This document shows positions 34,391 to 44,593 of a DNA stretch of 64,000 bases, piece by piece. Below the pieces are notes generated by a model. That model was given only the letters and a program-made list of their open reading frames with translations, was not told the DNA's origin and did not search any database. The first letter of the stretch is position 1. Every line of letters begins with the position of its first letter. The stretch comes from Zygnema cylindricum (Eukaryota; Streptophyta; Zygnematophyceae; Zygnematales; Zygnemataceae). The DNA lies in the NCBI GenBank assembly GCA_037447655.1, contig JBBHKE010000276.1, positions 1 to 64,000 of the forward strand, read 5' to 3'. Made by a program: the position numbers and the translations under genes.

Positions 34391-35290
34391 TGTTGAAAAG
34401 AGGTAATTAATAGTTCACTTCTATAGTTTAGTTAGAATGTAAAGAGAGAGAAAGAGAGAACCAAAGGCACGCTATGGCCGCCGCATCATTTATGAGGGAG
34501 AATGAAACAGAAGGTATTTTACTATTTGTAGCAAAATAGTGCCTCTAGCCGGATTTGAAACGGGGTCTACGAATTACTATTTAGACCTTAGCCTTATCCA
34601 TTAAGGCACTAGCGAAACGATATACGTATTACGTTTCACGCATATTTATGTATTTGTTAAACGGGCTAATTTGCAGCAGACTAACGAAAACACGCATAAA
34701 TCAATTCATGCATGGAAGCGAATCGAAGCCGCATAAATACAAATGATCGGACGCCCACAATTGCAGCCGCCACCCGCAATAAAATTTTGGCGGCCCTTGG
34801 GGATAGCGTCACGCGATGCCACGTTGCACCATACTATTGGATACCGGAGAAGATGGGAGGAGGAACCATGGCTCCCGTTTTGACAAGCGTCACTTTGAAA
34901 GCCATGTCGTACAATGGCCGTACAATAAGTACATCGCCTAATATACCTTCTTGTACTATATAGTGTTTCTATTGGACTAGGGTTTAGTAGTAGGCAGTCG
35001 TAAGTAGGCACACCAGGACTTAGTGAAATTTAGGTACCTCTCTTTAAGAGAGCTTGTAACTATAAAGGTCATCTTTGACCAACCATAACTTACTGCTCAT
35101 GGGAGCAAATTGAGTGATTCTTTTTGCGTTTGAATCAGGGGAGTCATGTCCTCACAAGGGTGAGAGTGGGCAGAATATTTCTGTGCCTGGGTGGCGCTTA
35201 TTCAGCGGGAAAGTAGAAGGGGCAAATATTATCCTAGAGGCTTTACATAGGCTGCTCATTCTCTAGGTCAATGGAGACCACAGAATTGCA
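34391..35290 (+). repeat. 5' LTR of Copia-3
   Basis: It begins tgttgaaaagaggtaatt and ends accacagaattgca. The polyprotein frame enters from the LTR: an ATG at 35271 is in frame with the PBS ATG. It contains a 73-nt tRNA-like block at 34541-34613. Confidence 0.95.
34541..34613 (-). other. 73-nt degenerate tRNA-like sequence in LTR
   Basis: On the minus strand an A-box-like tagtgccttaatgg forms a clean D-arm (gcctt-aatggat-aaggc), followed by a ggtcta/tagacc anticodon-arm-like stem with an enlarged loop and a B-box-like gtttcaaatcc. The total length equals a tRNA. Acceptor and T stems are imperfect, so it is unlikely to be a functional tRNA. The twin lies at 40383-40455. Confidence 0.6.
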
Positions 35291-36357
35291 GGTTATGGGC
35301 CCACCCTCTAGGGTGCCCATATTTGATGGATCAGACTTTCTTTATTGGGGAATGATGATGGAGGGAGAACTAGTTGAGAAACACCTATGGGGCATAATTT
35401 CCGGACAAGTTCGATGCCCACCTCCACCTGGGTTTGGAGGAACGCGTTTTTTTGGCACCTCCGCCTCTACAGTAGGTAGAACAGCTGCCAGCATCACTGA
35501 GGATGAAGACAAGGAAGGAGAGGAGATTGTCATGGAAGGAGAAATGGGAGGAGTTGCAACTCAAGTGACACCATTGCCGAAGGCGATACCGGCAGCAACA
35601 CCAATAGCATCGGCGACAAGGGTTTAGATCGAAAGATCGGAGTATGAAAAATTGAACTTCAAAGACAAGGTTGGTGAGCTCTTAATTCTTAAAAGTGTAG
35701 CAAAGGGCATTGCCATTTCCCTTATGCACATCAAATCTTCATCTCAGATTTGGATATCACTAGTTAACAAATATAAGAGTGGATCATTGCAGCAACAACA
35801 GTTGGCCGAAAATAAGATTGCAGCTTATACTTATAAAGGAAGAAGTATGAATTATTATTGCAATGATTAAGGAGCATTATTTGGAGAGTTAGAGAGTGCA
35901 GGTAACTCATGGTCCGAGAGACAAAGAGTGAACACATTAATGATGAAACTACGTGAAGAGTATGAGAATATCATTAACCGATTGCAGGACATAGGAGATA
36001 GCAATTGGAATTGGGATGACACAGTGGGAATGATTTTAGTGAAAGAAAGCACCATAGAGCTTAGGAGAGGGAGTCCAAGTGTTCAAGCATTGTTTGCAGG
36101 AGCTGATTGGCGGAAGCGTGATGAGGAGAGAGAAAGATCCTTATCGAAACTTTGGAGGAAGAGGACAAAGAGGTGGAAGATTTGATAGACAGGGGAAAGG
36201 AATTTCTCGAGGAGGATTATGTCACTTCTGCACGAAACCGGGACACTATATGGCAGATTGTGGCAAACTTGCAGATCTTCGACTAAAAGATGGGCAAGGG
36301 AACTCAAGAAATGGAGAAAAGAAAAAGGCTTTCCTAACTCAAGTTAATGATGAGTAA
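35271..36357 (+). pseudogene. Copia-3 gag with zinc knuckle, several stops
   Basis: It starts METTELQVMGPPSRVP, with the first ATG in the LTR and the second in the PBS. The following pieces (35271-35627, 35652-35870, 35928-36185 and 36079-36357) hold the capsid segment with SSQIWISLVNKYKS, LQQQQLAENKIAAYTYKG and STIELRRGS, then a glycine/arginine-rich region and the knuckle CHFCTKPGHYMADC (CX2CX4HX4C, intact). Nonsense codons after ATRV and YYCND and a frameshift near 36120 break the frame. Gag packages element RNA in cytoplasmic particles. Confidence 0.9.
35291..35305 (+). promoter_or_regulatory. Copia-3 PBS, initiator-tRNA anticodon-loop type
   Basis: The sequence ggttatgggcccacc lies directly after the LTR and is perfectly complementary over 15 bases to the anticodon stem-loop of plant initiator tRNA-Met. 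The ATG within it is in frame with gag. Confidence 0.88.
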
Positions 36358-36414
36358 GAGAACGAAGAAACCGAACAGGAAGAGGAGCGTTAGGAGCTTC
36401 TTCTTAATCCGAAA

Positions 36415-38157
36415 AACACTGAAAAGCATGTTGACATTCCACGGTGACAAAAGTGTGCTTTCGAAGGTAAGAGGGATCCACCTGAAGATGGGTGGATCAT
36501 AGACTCAGGGGCCTCAATGCATATGTGCAAAGATAAAAGGTGGTTCACTAAACTGAGAAAGATCCCAACAGTTGAGATAGAGTACGGAGATGGTAGAGTA
36601 AAAACCATAAGTCTTGTTGGAACTGTTGACTTGAAGGTTCTAGTTAATGGAAAGGCCTCAATTGTAACACTCTTAGAAGTTCTTTACATTCCCCAGCTTA
36701 GTAAGAACTTGGTCTCAACAACTGTCTTAGATGAAAAGGAGTTTGAAACAGGAACTAGGAAAGGAATCTTCACAGCAAGCTTTGATAATGAGGTTTATTT
36801 CATAGCTGAGAAGGGCAGTCAGGGAATGTTCAAAATTGTGCTTTGCAATGAAAAGAGTGTTCTCTACTCGTGTGCAAGTGAGATGATGCTTTGGCACAAA
36901 AGGTTGGGGCATGTGCATCTAGATAGATTAAAGAAAATGAAGAAAAATGGAATAGTGGAGCGTATTACTTTTGAGGATGATGAGACCTTTGATGATTGCA
37001 CTGGATGTGCCCAAGGGAAGATTCATAGACTTCCATTTCCAAAGGTAACCACATATAGGAGAGAGAAAGTATTGGATCTAATTCACACTGATGTTTGGGG
37101 ACCTGCTAGATATGCTTCACATGGGGGGAAGAGGTGGATGTTAACTATCACAAATGATTGGTCTAGATACACGAAGGTATACTTTCTCAGACATAAGTCA
37201 GAGGTATTGAGATGTTTCAAAGAGTATAAAGTATGGAGTGAAAAACTACACGAAACCTCAATAAAAGAGATAAGAAGTGATAATGGGAAAGAATACACCT
37301 CAAGGGATTTTGAAGAATATCTTAAAGAAGAAGGAATTAATCATGAGAAAACATTTCCCTATAATCCGGAACAAAATGGAGTAGCAGAAAGAGTGAATAG
37401 AACTTTAGGAGATATGTCCAGAAGTATGTTAAGTGATAAGAGGATAGGGTTGCAGTTTTGGGCGGAGTCTATGAACTATGCTAATTTCATCAAAAATAGA
37501 GTTCTAACTTCAGCAAATAAGGAGGAAACTCCGTATGAGAGGTGGACAGGAAGAACGCCTGATTTGTCTGGTTTGAGAGTGTTCCGAAGTCAAGTCTACA
37601 GTTTGGATTCCGATAAGACTAAATGGAAGTTAGAGGGGAGAGGGAAGCCAGGATATCTTGTAGGATATGATGAGAGCACAAAAGGATACCGAGTGTATGA
37701 CTTGAAAAAGAAAGATATAATTTTGGTAAAAAATATAGTGGTGATGAATGAAGAGAAGTCAATTGATCCATTCAAATATAATAAAGAAGTCAAAATCAGA
37801 TTTGAAACAGATCAGTTTTCTGACTTTGACTTTGAAAATGAAGAGAAGGAAGAGGGAGAAAAAGAAAAATCTGCAGATTTACCAAAGGAGAAGCAGGAAA
37901 GGACAACATCCGAGGAAACACCACAATACGAAGTGGAAACCGAAGAGGAACTTGATGAGACACCGGAATTGGAAGATAGGGTAGCTCAAAATCTCTCTAA
38001 ACCAAACACAATGATGCCTTCCATAACGGCGTCTGATTTTGAAGGGGGAAGAAGAAGTAGTAAACGACTTCAAGAAAGACAAGTAAATAACCAACTCACA
38101 AAGATGTCTCACCCAGATGAACCTCAGACATACCTAGAGGCCATAAACACTCCATAA
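36415..38157 (+). pseudogene. Copia-3 protease, integrase and linker
   Basis: The frame 36517-38157 (546 aa, extending upstream in frame through GWIIDSGASMHMCKDK) holds the aspartic protease site DSGAS. The integrase HHCC module follows (LWHKRLGHVHL, CTGCAQGK), then the DDE core in IHTDVWGPA, IRSDNGKEY and NGVAERVNRT. After that come the GYLVGYDESTKGYRVYD region and an acidic linker with DFEGGRRSSKRLQ. All catalytic acidic residues are present. It ends at a stop after EAINTP just before RT, and is the longest uninterrupted pol piece of its lineage here. Confidence 0.93.
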
Positions 38158-38160
38158 AAA

Positions 38161-38413
38161 AGCCGGTGGATCACAACTATAAATGAAGAAATGGCCTCTA
38201 TCATGGAAGCCAATACATGGGAGTTGGTAGATTGTCCACCGGACCGAAAACTGATCGGATTTAAGTGGGTTTTCAAACTTAAATTAAACCCGGATAATAC
38301 CATTGAGAGGTATAAAGCTAGGTTAGTCGCAAAAGGATATACTCAGAAAGAGGGGATAGACTACGAAGAAACCTTTGCACCTGTTGTCAGATTTCTTTCT
38401 GTTAGAATCCTTT
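38161..38413 (+). pseudogene. Copia-3 RT N-terminus
   Basis: The frame continues with [34 protein letters not shown] and [11 protein letters not shown], then is cut by the solo LTR. The reading frame on the two sides of the insertion is the same once the insert and one TSD copy are discounted. Confidence 0.92.
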
Positions 38414-38923
38414 TGTAACAGGGTTACAGATTTGGGTACTTAGTGGCTAGGGCTAGGCTACTATAGTTGCGATTTCAGAGCAGCGCAGTTGCGATTCCAG
38501 AGGAGCGCAGCTGCGATTCTAGACCAGAGCAGCATAGCAGCATAGCAACTTAGTAGCGCAGCAGCGCAGCATAACAACTCAGTAGCGCAGCAGCGCAGCA
38601 TAGCAACCTCGCAGAATGTAGATGGAACTGTATAGTTCTAGAAGGAAGTTTTGGATAGATCTCGGTTGGCCGCGAAGGTCCACGTGTACAGCTGTATAGT
38701 ACTAGGTTGACTGCATTTAGCTAGTTTAAATAGGCGAGTAGACCTAGTGAGTGGGGACCTGAAGTAAACCTACACAGCTAGCGCAACCTTGTACTCTCTC
38801 TCAAGTAATAAAGCTCAACCTTATCTGTGAGTTCTGTGTATTCCTGTTGTTGCTACGGGAAGATCCTTGGTGTTTTCCGCTGTACACTGTAACGTGTTGT
38901 GGTGTATTGTTGCCTCTTTTTCA
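38414..38923 (+). mobile_element. 510-bp solo LTR inside Copia-3 RT, TSD CCTTT
   Basis: It begins tgtaacagggttacag and ends ctctttttca, flanked by ccttt at 38409-38413 and 38924-38928. It has no similarity to the other LTRs that I can see. Its first half carries an internal minisatellite of gcagcgcag/catagcaac units (about 38475-38610). The end gtactctctctcaagtaataaagct resembles a transcript 3' end, so this is a family of its own. Confidence 0.92.
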
Positions 38924-38928
38924 CCTTT

Positions 38929-39470
38929 TAAGTATAGCCACAGCGGAGGATATGGAAATCCACCAAATGGATATTAAAACGGCCTTTTTGCATAGAGAGT
39001 TGGAAGAAGAAATTTACATAAGGCAACCGGAAGGATTGTGGAAAGTGGGGAAGAAAACAAAGTTTGCAAACTGATAAAATCACTCTATGGGCTTAAGCAA
39101 GCCCCGCGACAGTGGAATATAAAGCTCGACGAATTTCCGACCGGTTTGGGGTATATCAGAATTAGTTCAGATCACTCCATATATTTATTTGAGGATGAGG
39201 ATCTAGTGATATTTATTGCTATTTATGTGGATGATTTGTTGGTCTTAAGCAAGTCATTAGATAAAATTAACAAACTAAAACGGGATCTTAGAAGCTGCTT
39301 TGACATGAAAGATCTCGGCGAAGCAAAGTTAATTTTGGGAATTCAAATGGAGAGAGATAGATGGAATAGGATTATAAGACTCACTCTCAAAGAAGCAATT
39401 GGTAATATGCTAGAAAAATTCAAATGGAGAAAGCAAACGGATGTACTACTCCCATGGATTTGAAGAAAGT
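38929..39470 (+). pseudogene. Copia-3 RT palm and thumb
   Basis: It resumes with AEDMEIHQMDIKTAFLH, then LYGLKQAPRQWN and the catalytic YVDDLLVLS (about 39224-39250), ending in DRWNRIIRLTLKEAIGNML. One frameshift near 39040 and another near 39425 divide it into three frames. Confidence 0.92.
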
Positions 39471-40219
39471 GAGTGAGGGGAGTGAAGAGGGAGGAATATT
39501 GATCATAAATGATGAGATAGATGAGATAAAAAAAAGATTTATGAAAAATATCCCTTATCGGCATATTCTAGGCAGTTTAATATATTTTATGAATTGTACC
39601 CGGCCGGATATAGCTGCAGCCGTAGGAGTCCTTAGCAAGAGTCCAAATGAACCAAGACAGAGAGACTGGGAGGCCGCCAAAAGGGTGATGAGGTATCTGG
39701 TGGGGAGAAGGGAATTGTGGTTGCATTTGGGAGGGGAGCACACTGCCATCACAACCTGGAGTGATGCCAGTTATGGAGATGTGCCTTTAAGGAGGTGTAC
39801 GACTGGATATGTGTTGCAAATTGGATCTGGTGCATGCTGTTGGAGTAGCAATCAACAGAAAGTAGTTGCTCAGTCCACTATGGAGGCTGAATACATGGCT
39901 TCCTGTGCTGCTACCAAAGAATTAATGTGGGTGAAATCTCTTCTTGAAGAACTTGGGTTCATGACGATAGTAACTCAGAATGTTTTTTTGTGATAATCAA
40001 GCTGCTATCTCTATTGCATCTAATCTGAAACATCACTTCAAAGCTAAGCATATGGATAATAGATTAAGCTTTGTCAGAGAGAAGGTTGAAAATAAAATCA
40101 TTAAACTGGTTCATAAAACTGATAAAGAAATGATTGCAGACATGATGACAAATCGAGTACCACCCCCTAAGTTGATTTATTGTAGAGAAAACTGTGGATT
40201 AAAATTGAAAAGTGTTTAA
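39424..40219 (+). pseudogene. Copia-3 RNase H
   Basis: This holds RPDIAAAVGVLSKS, TTWSDASYGD, STMEAEYMA and, after a one-base frame change near 39990, FCDNQAAISIA and KAKHMDNRLSFVREKV. The catalytic acidic residues are kept. It ends just before the polypurine tract at 40221-40232 (aattaaggggat). Confidence 0.92.
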
Positions 40220-40232
40220 CAATTAAGGGGAT

Positions 40233-41132
40233 TGTTGAAAAGAGGTAATTAATAGTTCACTTCTATAGTTTAGTTAGAATGTAAAGAGAGAGAAAGAGAG
40301 AACTAAAGGCACGCCATGGCTGCCGCGTCATTTATGAGGGAGAATGAAATATAAGGTATTTTACTATTTGTAGCAAAATACTGCCTCTAGCCGGATTTGA
40401 AACGGGGTCTACGGAATACTATTTAGACCATAGCCTTATCCATTAAGGCACTAGCGAAACGATATATGTATTACGTTTCACGCATAATTATCTATTTGTT
40501 AAACAGGCTAATTTGCAGCACACTAACGAAAACATGCATTAATCAATTCATGCATGGAAGCGAATCGAAGCCGCATAAATACAAATGATCGGACGACAAC
40601 AATTGCAGCCGCCACCCGCAATAAACTTTCGGCGGCCCTTTGGGATAGCGTCACGCGACGCCACGTGGCACCATACTATTGGTTACCGGAGAAGATGGGA
40701 GGAGGAACCATGGCTCCCGTTTTGACAGGTGTCACTTTGAAAGCCATGTCGTACAATGGCCGTACAATAAGTACATCGCCTAATATACCTTCTTGTACTA
40801 TATAGTGTTTCTATTGGACTAGGGTTTAGTAGTAGGCAGTCGTAAGTAGGCACACCAGGACTTAGTGAAATTTAGGTACCTCTCTTTAAGAGAGCTTGTA
40901 ACTATAAAGGTCATCTTTGACCAACCATAACTTACTGCTCATGGGAGCAAATTCAATAATTCTTTTTGCGTTTGACTCAGGGGAGTCTTGTCCTCACAAG
41001 GGTGAGAGTGGTCAGAATATTTGTGTGCCTGGGTGGCGCTTATTCAGCGGTAAAGTAGAAGGGGCAAATATTATCCTAGAGGCTTTACATAGGCTGCTCA
41101 TTCTCTAGGTCAATGGAGACCACAGAATTGCA
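40233..41132 (+). repeat. 3' LTR of Copia-3
   Basis: Same 900-bp length and termini as the 5' LTR. It holds the second tRNA-like block at 40383-40455 (minus). Confidence 0.95.
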
Positions 41133-41137
41133 GTTTG

Positions 41138-41442
41138 AAATATTTCGAAGATTACAACACGTGGGAATATATGTTCCTATTTGTTCATAGAAAATCCCTA
41201 ATTTTAAAACACATCCCGCATGTGTTTTAAATATAAAGTTGAAGATGATGTTTTTTGTCGTCGAAGTGGGTTGAAAAATAGAAGACAACAAATTTTCGTA
41301 CATCTTAAGATCGAGGATGACGCAAATTGTACTCTACAAATTTGCTATTCCTTCGTACGGTTGGAACTTAGGCAGTATGGCGCTAAATTTTACAGGAAAA
41401 CGACAGAAAAAACCCATAATTTATGCACATGGGGACTAACCC
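41138..41442 (+). mobile_element. right part of Harbinger-like element split by Copia-3
   Basis: It continues the homology to 32820-33116 (ttttaaaacacatcccgcatg, tacaggaaaacgacagaaaa) and ends ggggactaaccc followed by tta. With 33481-34385 it forms one element that predates Copia-3. Confidence 0.75.
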
Positions 41443-41445
41443 TTA

Positions 41446-42199
41446 ATCCATGTTGGCGACGTTTTTTTTATCCTAAGTATAAGTTTTGAGGGTTTATGTT
41501 TTGAGATATTTTCGTGTTGTTTGGATCCAAGCATATTATATGTACATGTCGACGCACGTGCGAAGTCAAAGTTTAAGCGAATCATTTTTGTTGTTCGGTT
41601 TTTTCGTGCGAAGATCGCGACGCGTTGCTGTTTTGGAGATAAGGGATGCTTTTTCCAGTACAATATCTGACACATTAGCGACACGTGGCAGAATATTTTC
41701 CGCAAAGAAGACGTACCGCATTCATAATCAATTGTCTTCGATGCTGGTGTAAATTCGCTGTACGAGGGAGTACGTCGATTTAAAACATAGTTCAAAAGTA
41801 GGTGAAAGTAGGCCCATATAATATGCCTATTGTACGCAAAACATACAATATGAGTATATGACCTTAAGACCCATATTGTATTCGGACCCATTCGGACCAA
41901 TTAAAACATTCGGACCAAAATTTTTTAATCACACCGTCAGATTCGGACTATCGAACGGTCGTTGATCAAAGTAGCGATCTAAGAAGATCACATGAAAAGC
42001 CCATAACACAACTTACGATAAAGGCGCCGACCAAAGGCCTACCATAAAAACGCCTATTTTTGAACTATGATTTAAAACGTTAATTAGGGTATGGTTACAT
42101 CAGACGAAAAGTGAGGTTTAATACATAATTTTTTACTTGACCGTACCATGCCGTACTATATTTTCGTGAGTTTCTTCAAAACAACATTTCAAAAAATAA
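41446..42199. other. no recognisable gene
   Basis: Unique AT-rich sequence between two Harbinger-like elements. No coding signal is seen. Confidence 0.4.
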
Positions 42200-42914
42200 G
42201 GGTACCTCTCCATGTACATTTAACTTAGAGAATTTACTTTGTTTTTTAGCGCAGATCCGGCGGACCCGGATTTCAAGTGTCCTTATGTGTAAAAACAGAA
42301 TTAAAACTTAAGGGTGTGATGATTGTATACGCTGACAGGCCTGTGACATTTGCCAACCTCTACAATCCAAATTGTTTGTGACTTCGCATAATTGTACGGT
42401 AAAAGGCGGCGAGTGCGAGTTGATGTGGCGCCCTCAGAGATTTCTCACGTTTTCGTGAAATGGCATTGGAATCTTCAGATCCCCTGAAATGAAAAAATCC
42501 GTACTGAACGAAACCTGACAAAACGAAACAAATAATGTACTTTGATGGACGTAAACGGACAAAACATACCAACATGTGTATTTTTTGTCGTCATTTGAAT
42601 TCATTTTGATTTTTTTTAGAAATACTTTTACACGTGTGATTACGGGTTATTATTTGTTTACCGAAAATACTTTGTTTTAAAAAACATCGCGCATGTGTTT
42701 TAAAGAAAAGTTTGAAGATGACGTTTTTTGTTGTGGTCGTGGGTCGAAGAACACAAGACAACAACATGTAGTACATTTTAAATTTGATGATGACGCAAAA
42801 TGTACATCTCTTTTTTTCTTTTTTTTTGTACGGTTGACACTTACGCGGTACGGCTCTAAGTTTTAGGGGAAAACGACAGAAAAAACCCTTACTTAGATAC
42901 ATGGAGACGCACCC
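42200..42914 (+). mobile_element. Harbinger-like non-autonomous element, TSD TAA
   Basis: It begins gggtacctctccatgtac and ends acatggagacgcaccc, flanked by taa at 42197-42199 and 42915-42917. Its body is homologous to 32360-33116. Confidence 0.82.
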
Positions 42915-43006
42915 TAAGGTTACGATTCTCCAAGTATCCAAGAGAAGAAGTCGACCGTCCGATTACATTTCGGTCTTCATCTGCGAAGCAATTGCTCCAT
43001 GCGCCT

Positions 43007-43066
43007 CTGTATTGGTGAACCCACCTCCGCTGAACCCACCTCGCGGAGGTGGCTTCACCAATACAG
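43007..43066. repeat. near-perfect 24-bp inverted repeat (hairpin)
   Basis: The arm at 43007-43030 (ctgtattggtgaacccacct...) pairs with 43043-43066 across a 12-nt loop, with a single mismatch. It is isolated from the other repeats and could be a foldback element core or a small-RNA-like hairpin. Confidence 0.8.
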
Positions 43067-43799
43067 AACCATTCAATTCGCTACACCTGGACAATAGACA
43101 CGTGCGTCGATGAAAAATGAAAATTTTCACACGCCCCCAAAGTCACGTGCCTTCGGACAAGGTGACCGTAAAATCTTTGCCGAAAAGAAATACTGTTTTT
43201 TCGTGAAAGTCAGCAGAATGAAGGAGATCTTTGAGGTACATTGACGCTGTACACTTGCGAAGTACACGTACGAAGTATGTAAGTACGGATTTGCATACGA
43301 AAATGGTCGGTTTTCAAATCTTTGCGATTTTAGAGATTTGATCGTCGACTTACGTGGAGCCACTAAAAAAAAAACACGTATGTAAAAACCTATTTACAAA
43401 CGATACGTGATGTAACCGAGCCTCTGAATACAGAAATTTTGATGTCCGTACTATTATAGAGACCTCCTGATGTAACCATGCCCTTAGAGGCACTAAAAAC
43501 CAAGAAGATTTTCTTCAATCTAAAAAAGTACAGCACGGAACAGACGCTTAAAGGAGAGCCATAATTTAAGCAAATTTTGACAATGTCTCATTATTCCAAT
43601 TTTTTCCAACGGCTGACCGTCGTTTAGTCGAATTCAATTCGGGAGGAGTCAGAATTACTATATGTACGGAAACGTACGGACAAAATCTACTTGACTCATC
43701 ATTTGTGCACACAGTCATGTCCGTATCCTAGCATCCAACCCGGATCCGGGGCGCCCGGGTACAAAAAAGACAAAAAATATACCTTTTCATCCATACAAT
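43067..43799. other. no recognisable gene
   Basis: Non-coding sequence between the hairpin and the repeat upstream of the protease gene. Confidence 0.4.
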
Positions 43800-44166
43800 A
43801 TTGTATTGACGCCGTACGGCCACACGAGCTGATGACCGCCCACATAACGTCGCATTCAGTTCCATTAAAAACTGTCATCCGTACAAAATACTTGTCGTTT
43901 CCTCACCCATATTGTCACGTTAATTATAGCTCCCCTCCATCCTGGTCCAGTGGGTAGAATTGCGTGTCGGCGGCTGCTGCTATTTTGTCGGGACGTGGCG
44001 GTCTTGCCCGTAGGTCAGGTCAAAATATTCGTACACGTTCAAGGGAATGAACTTCCACGGTCCGCAATTTCCGGAAACGACGACGGAAGATAGTACTTCG
44101 CCACGTGGCGGCCTACGGGAGTGCACCAAGGAGCTACAGTTAAGAGTAAGACCTGACGCAGGCGCC
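43800..44166. repeat. dispersed repeat upstream of the protease gene
   Basis: Homologous along its length to 61741-62085: shared blocks include ttgtcgttt, the gtgtcggcggc/gtgtcggtggc block, tcaaaatat-cgtacacgttcaa and gccacgtgg..ctacgggag. Both copies are followed by GA-rich DNA. It may be part of a duplicated promoter region or an old repeat. Confidence 0.75.
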
Positions 44167-44531
44167 GACCTAAAGCTATAATTTTGGAGAGCTGACGATA
44201 GCACGTAAGAAGGGAAGAGGACTGACAAAAAGGATTAAAAGACAAAATAGGAAGAGGAGAGTGAGAGAACGAGGAGAGGAAAGAGGGAACAAAATAAGAG
44301 AGAAAGAGGAGAGAAAGAGGAAAAGGAACAAAAACCCTTTTTTGTGTGAGGCGGTGCGTGTGTGAAAGAGAGCGATTTAATTACTATTTTTTTTTTAAAG
44401 CGAAAAAAATCTGAAGAAAGAGGGAAATTTGAGGTAGAAGAGTGAGAGACAAAAAGAAAGTGGGGAGAAATAAGGAAAGGGGAATAACGAAAAAAAACCG
44501 CATTAAAGGAAAAATCAACTTTAGAAACGCA
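44167..44531. promoter_or_regulatory. GA-rich 5' region of the protease gene
   Basis: A purine-rich plus strand (gagaggaaagaggg, agagaaagaggag) leads to the first ATG at 44532. It is probably promoter plus 5' UTR. No TATA box can be named with confidence. Confidence 0.4.
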
Positions 44532-44593
44532 ATGGCAATTCCCCATAAAATGATGGCCATGGCCGTCTTTTTCTCCTTATTAGCGGTGCATTC

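Larger units (their letters stand above)
34391..41132 (+). mobile_element. Copia-3: complete Ty1/copia element with nested solo LTR
   Basis: The element has two 900-bp LTRs (34391-35290 and 40233-41132) and a TSD gtttg at 34386-34390 and 41133-41137. The plus-strand order is PBS, gag, zinc knuckle, protease, integrase, RT, RNase H and polypurine tract. A 510-bp solo LTR is inserted in RT at 38414-38923. The LTRs differ by a few percent. It is inserted in the Harbinger-like element at 33481-41442. It shares lineage features with Copia-1 and Copia-2. Confidence 0.95.

Noticed and set aside
34541-40455. Functional tRNA genes in the Copia-3 LTRs
   Set aside because: Enlarged anticodon loop and weak acceptor/T stems; called tRNA-like only.
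41436-41900. 154-aa minus frame
   Set aside because: Lies over AT-rich DNA and the end of a Harbinger-like element; no domain or composition typical of coding sequence.
44235-44546. Phe/Ser-rich 103-aa minus frame upstream of the protease
   Set aside because: Antisense of GA-rich 5' DNA.
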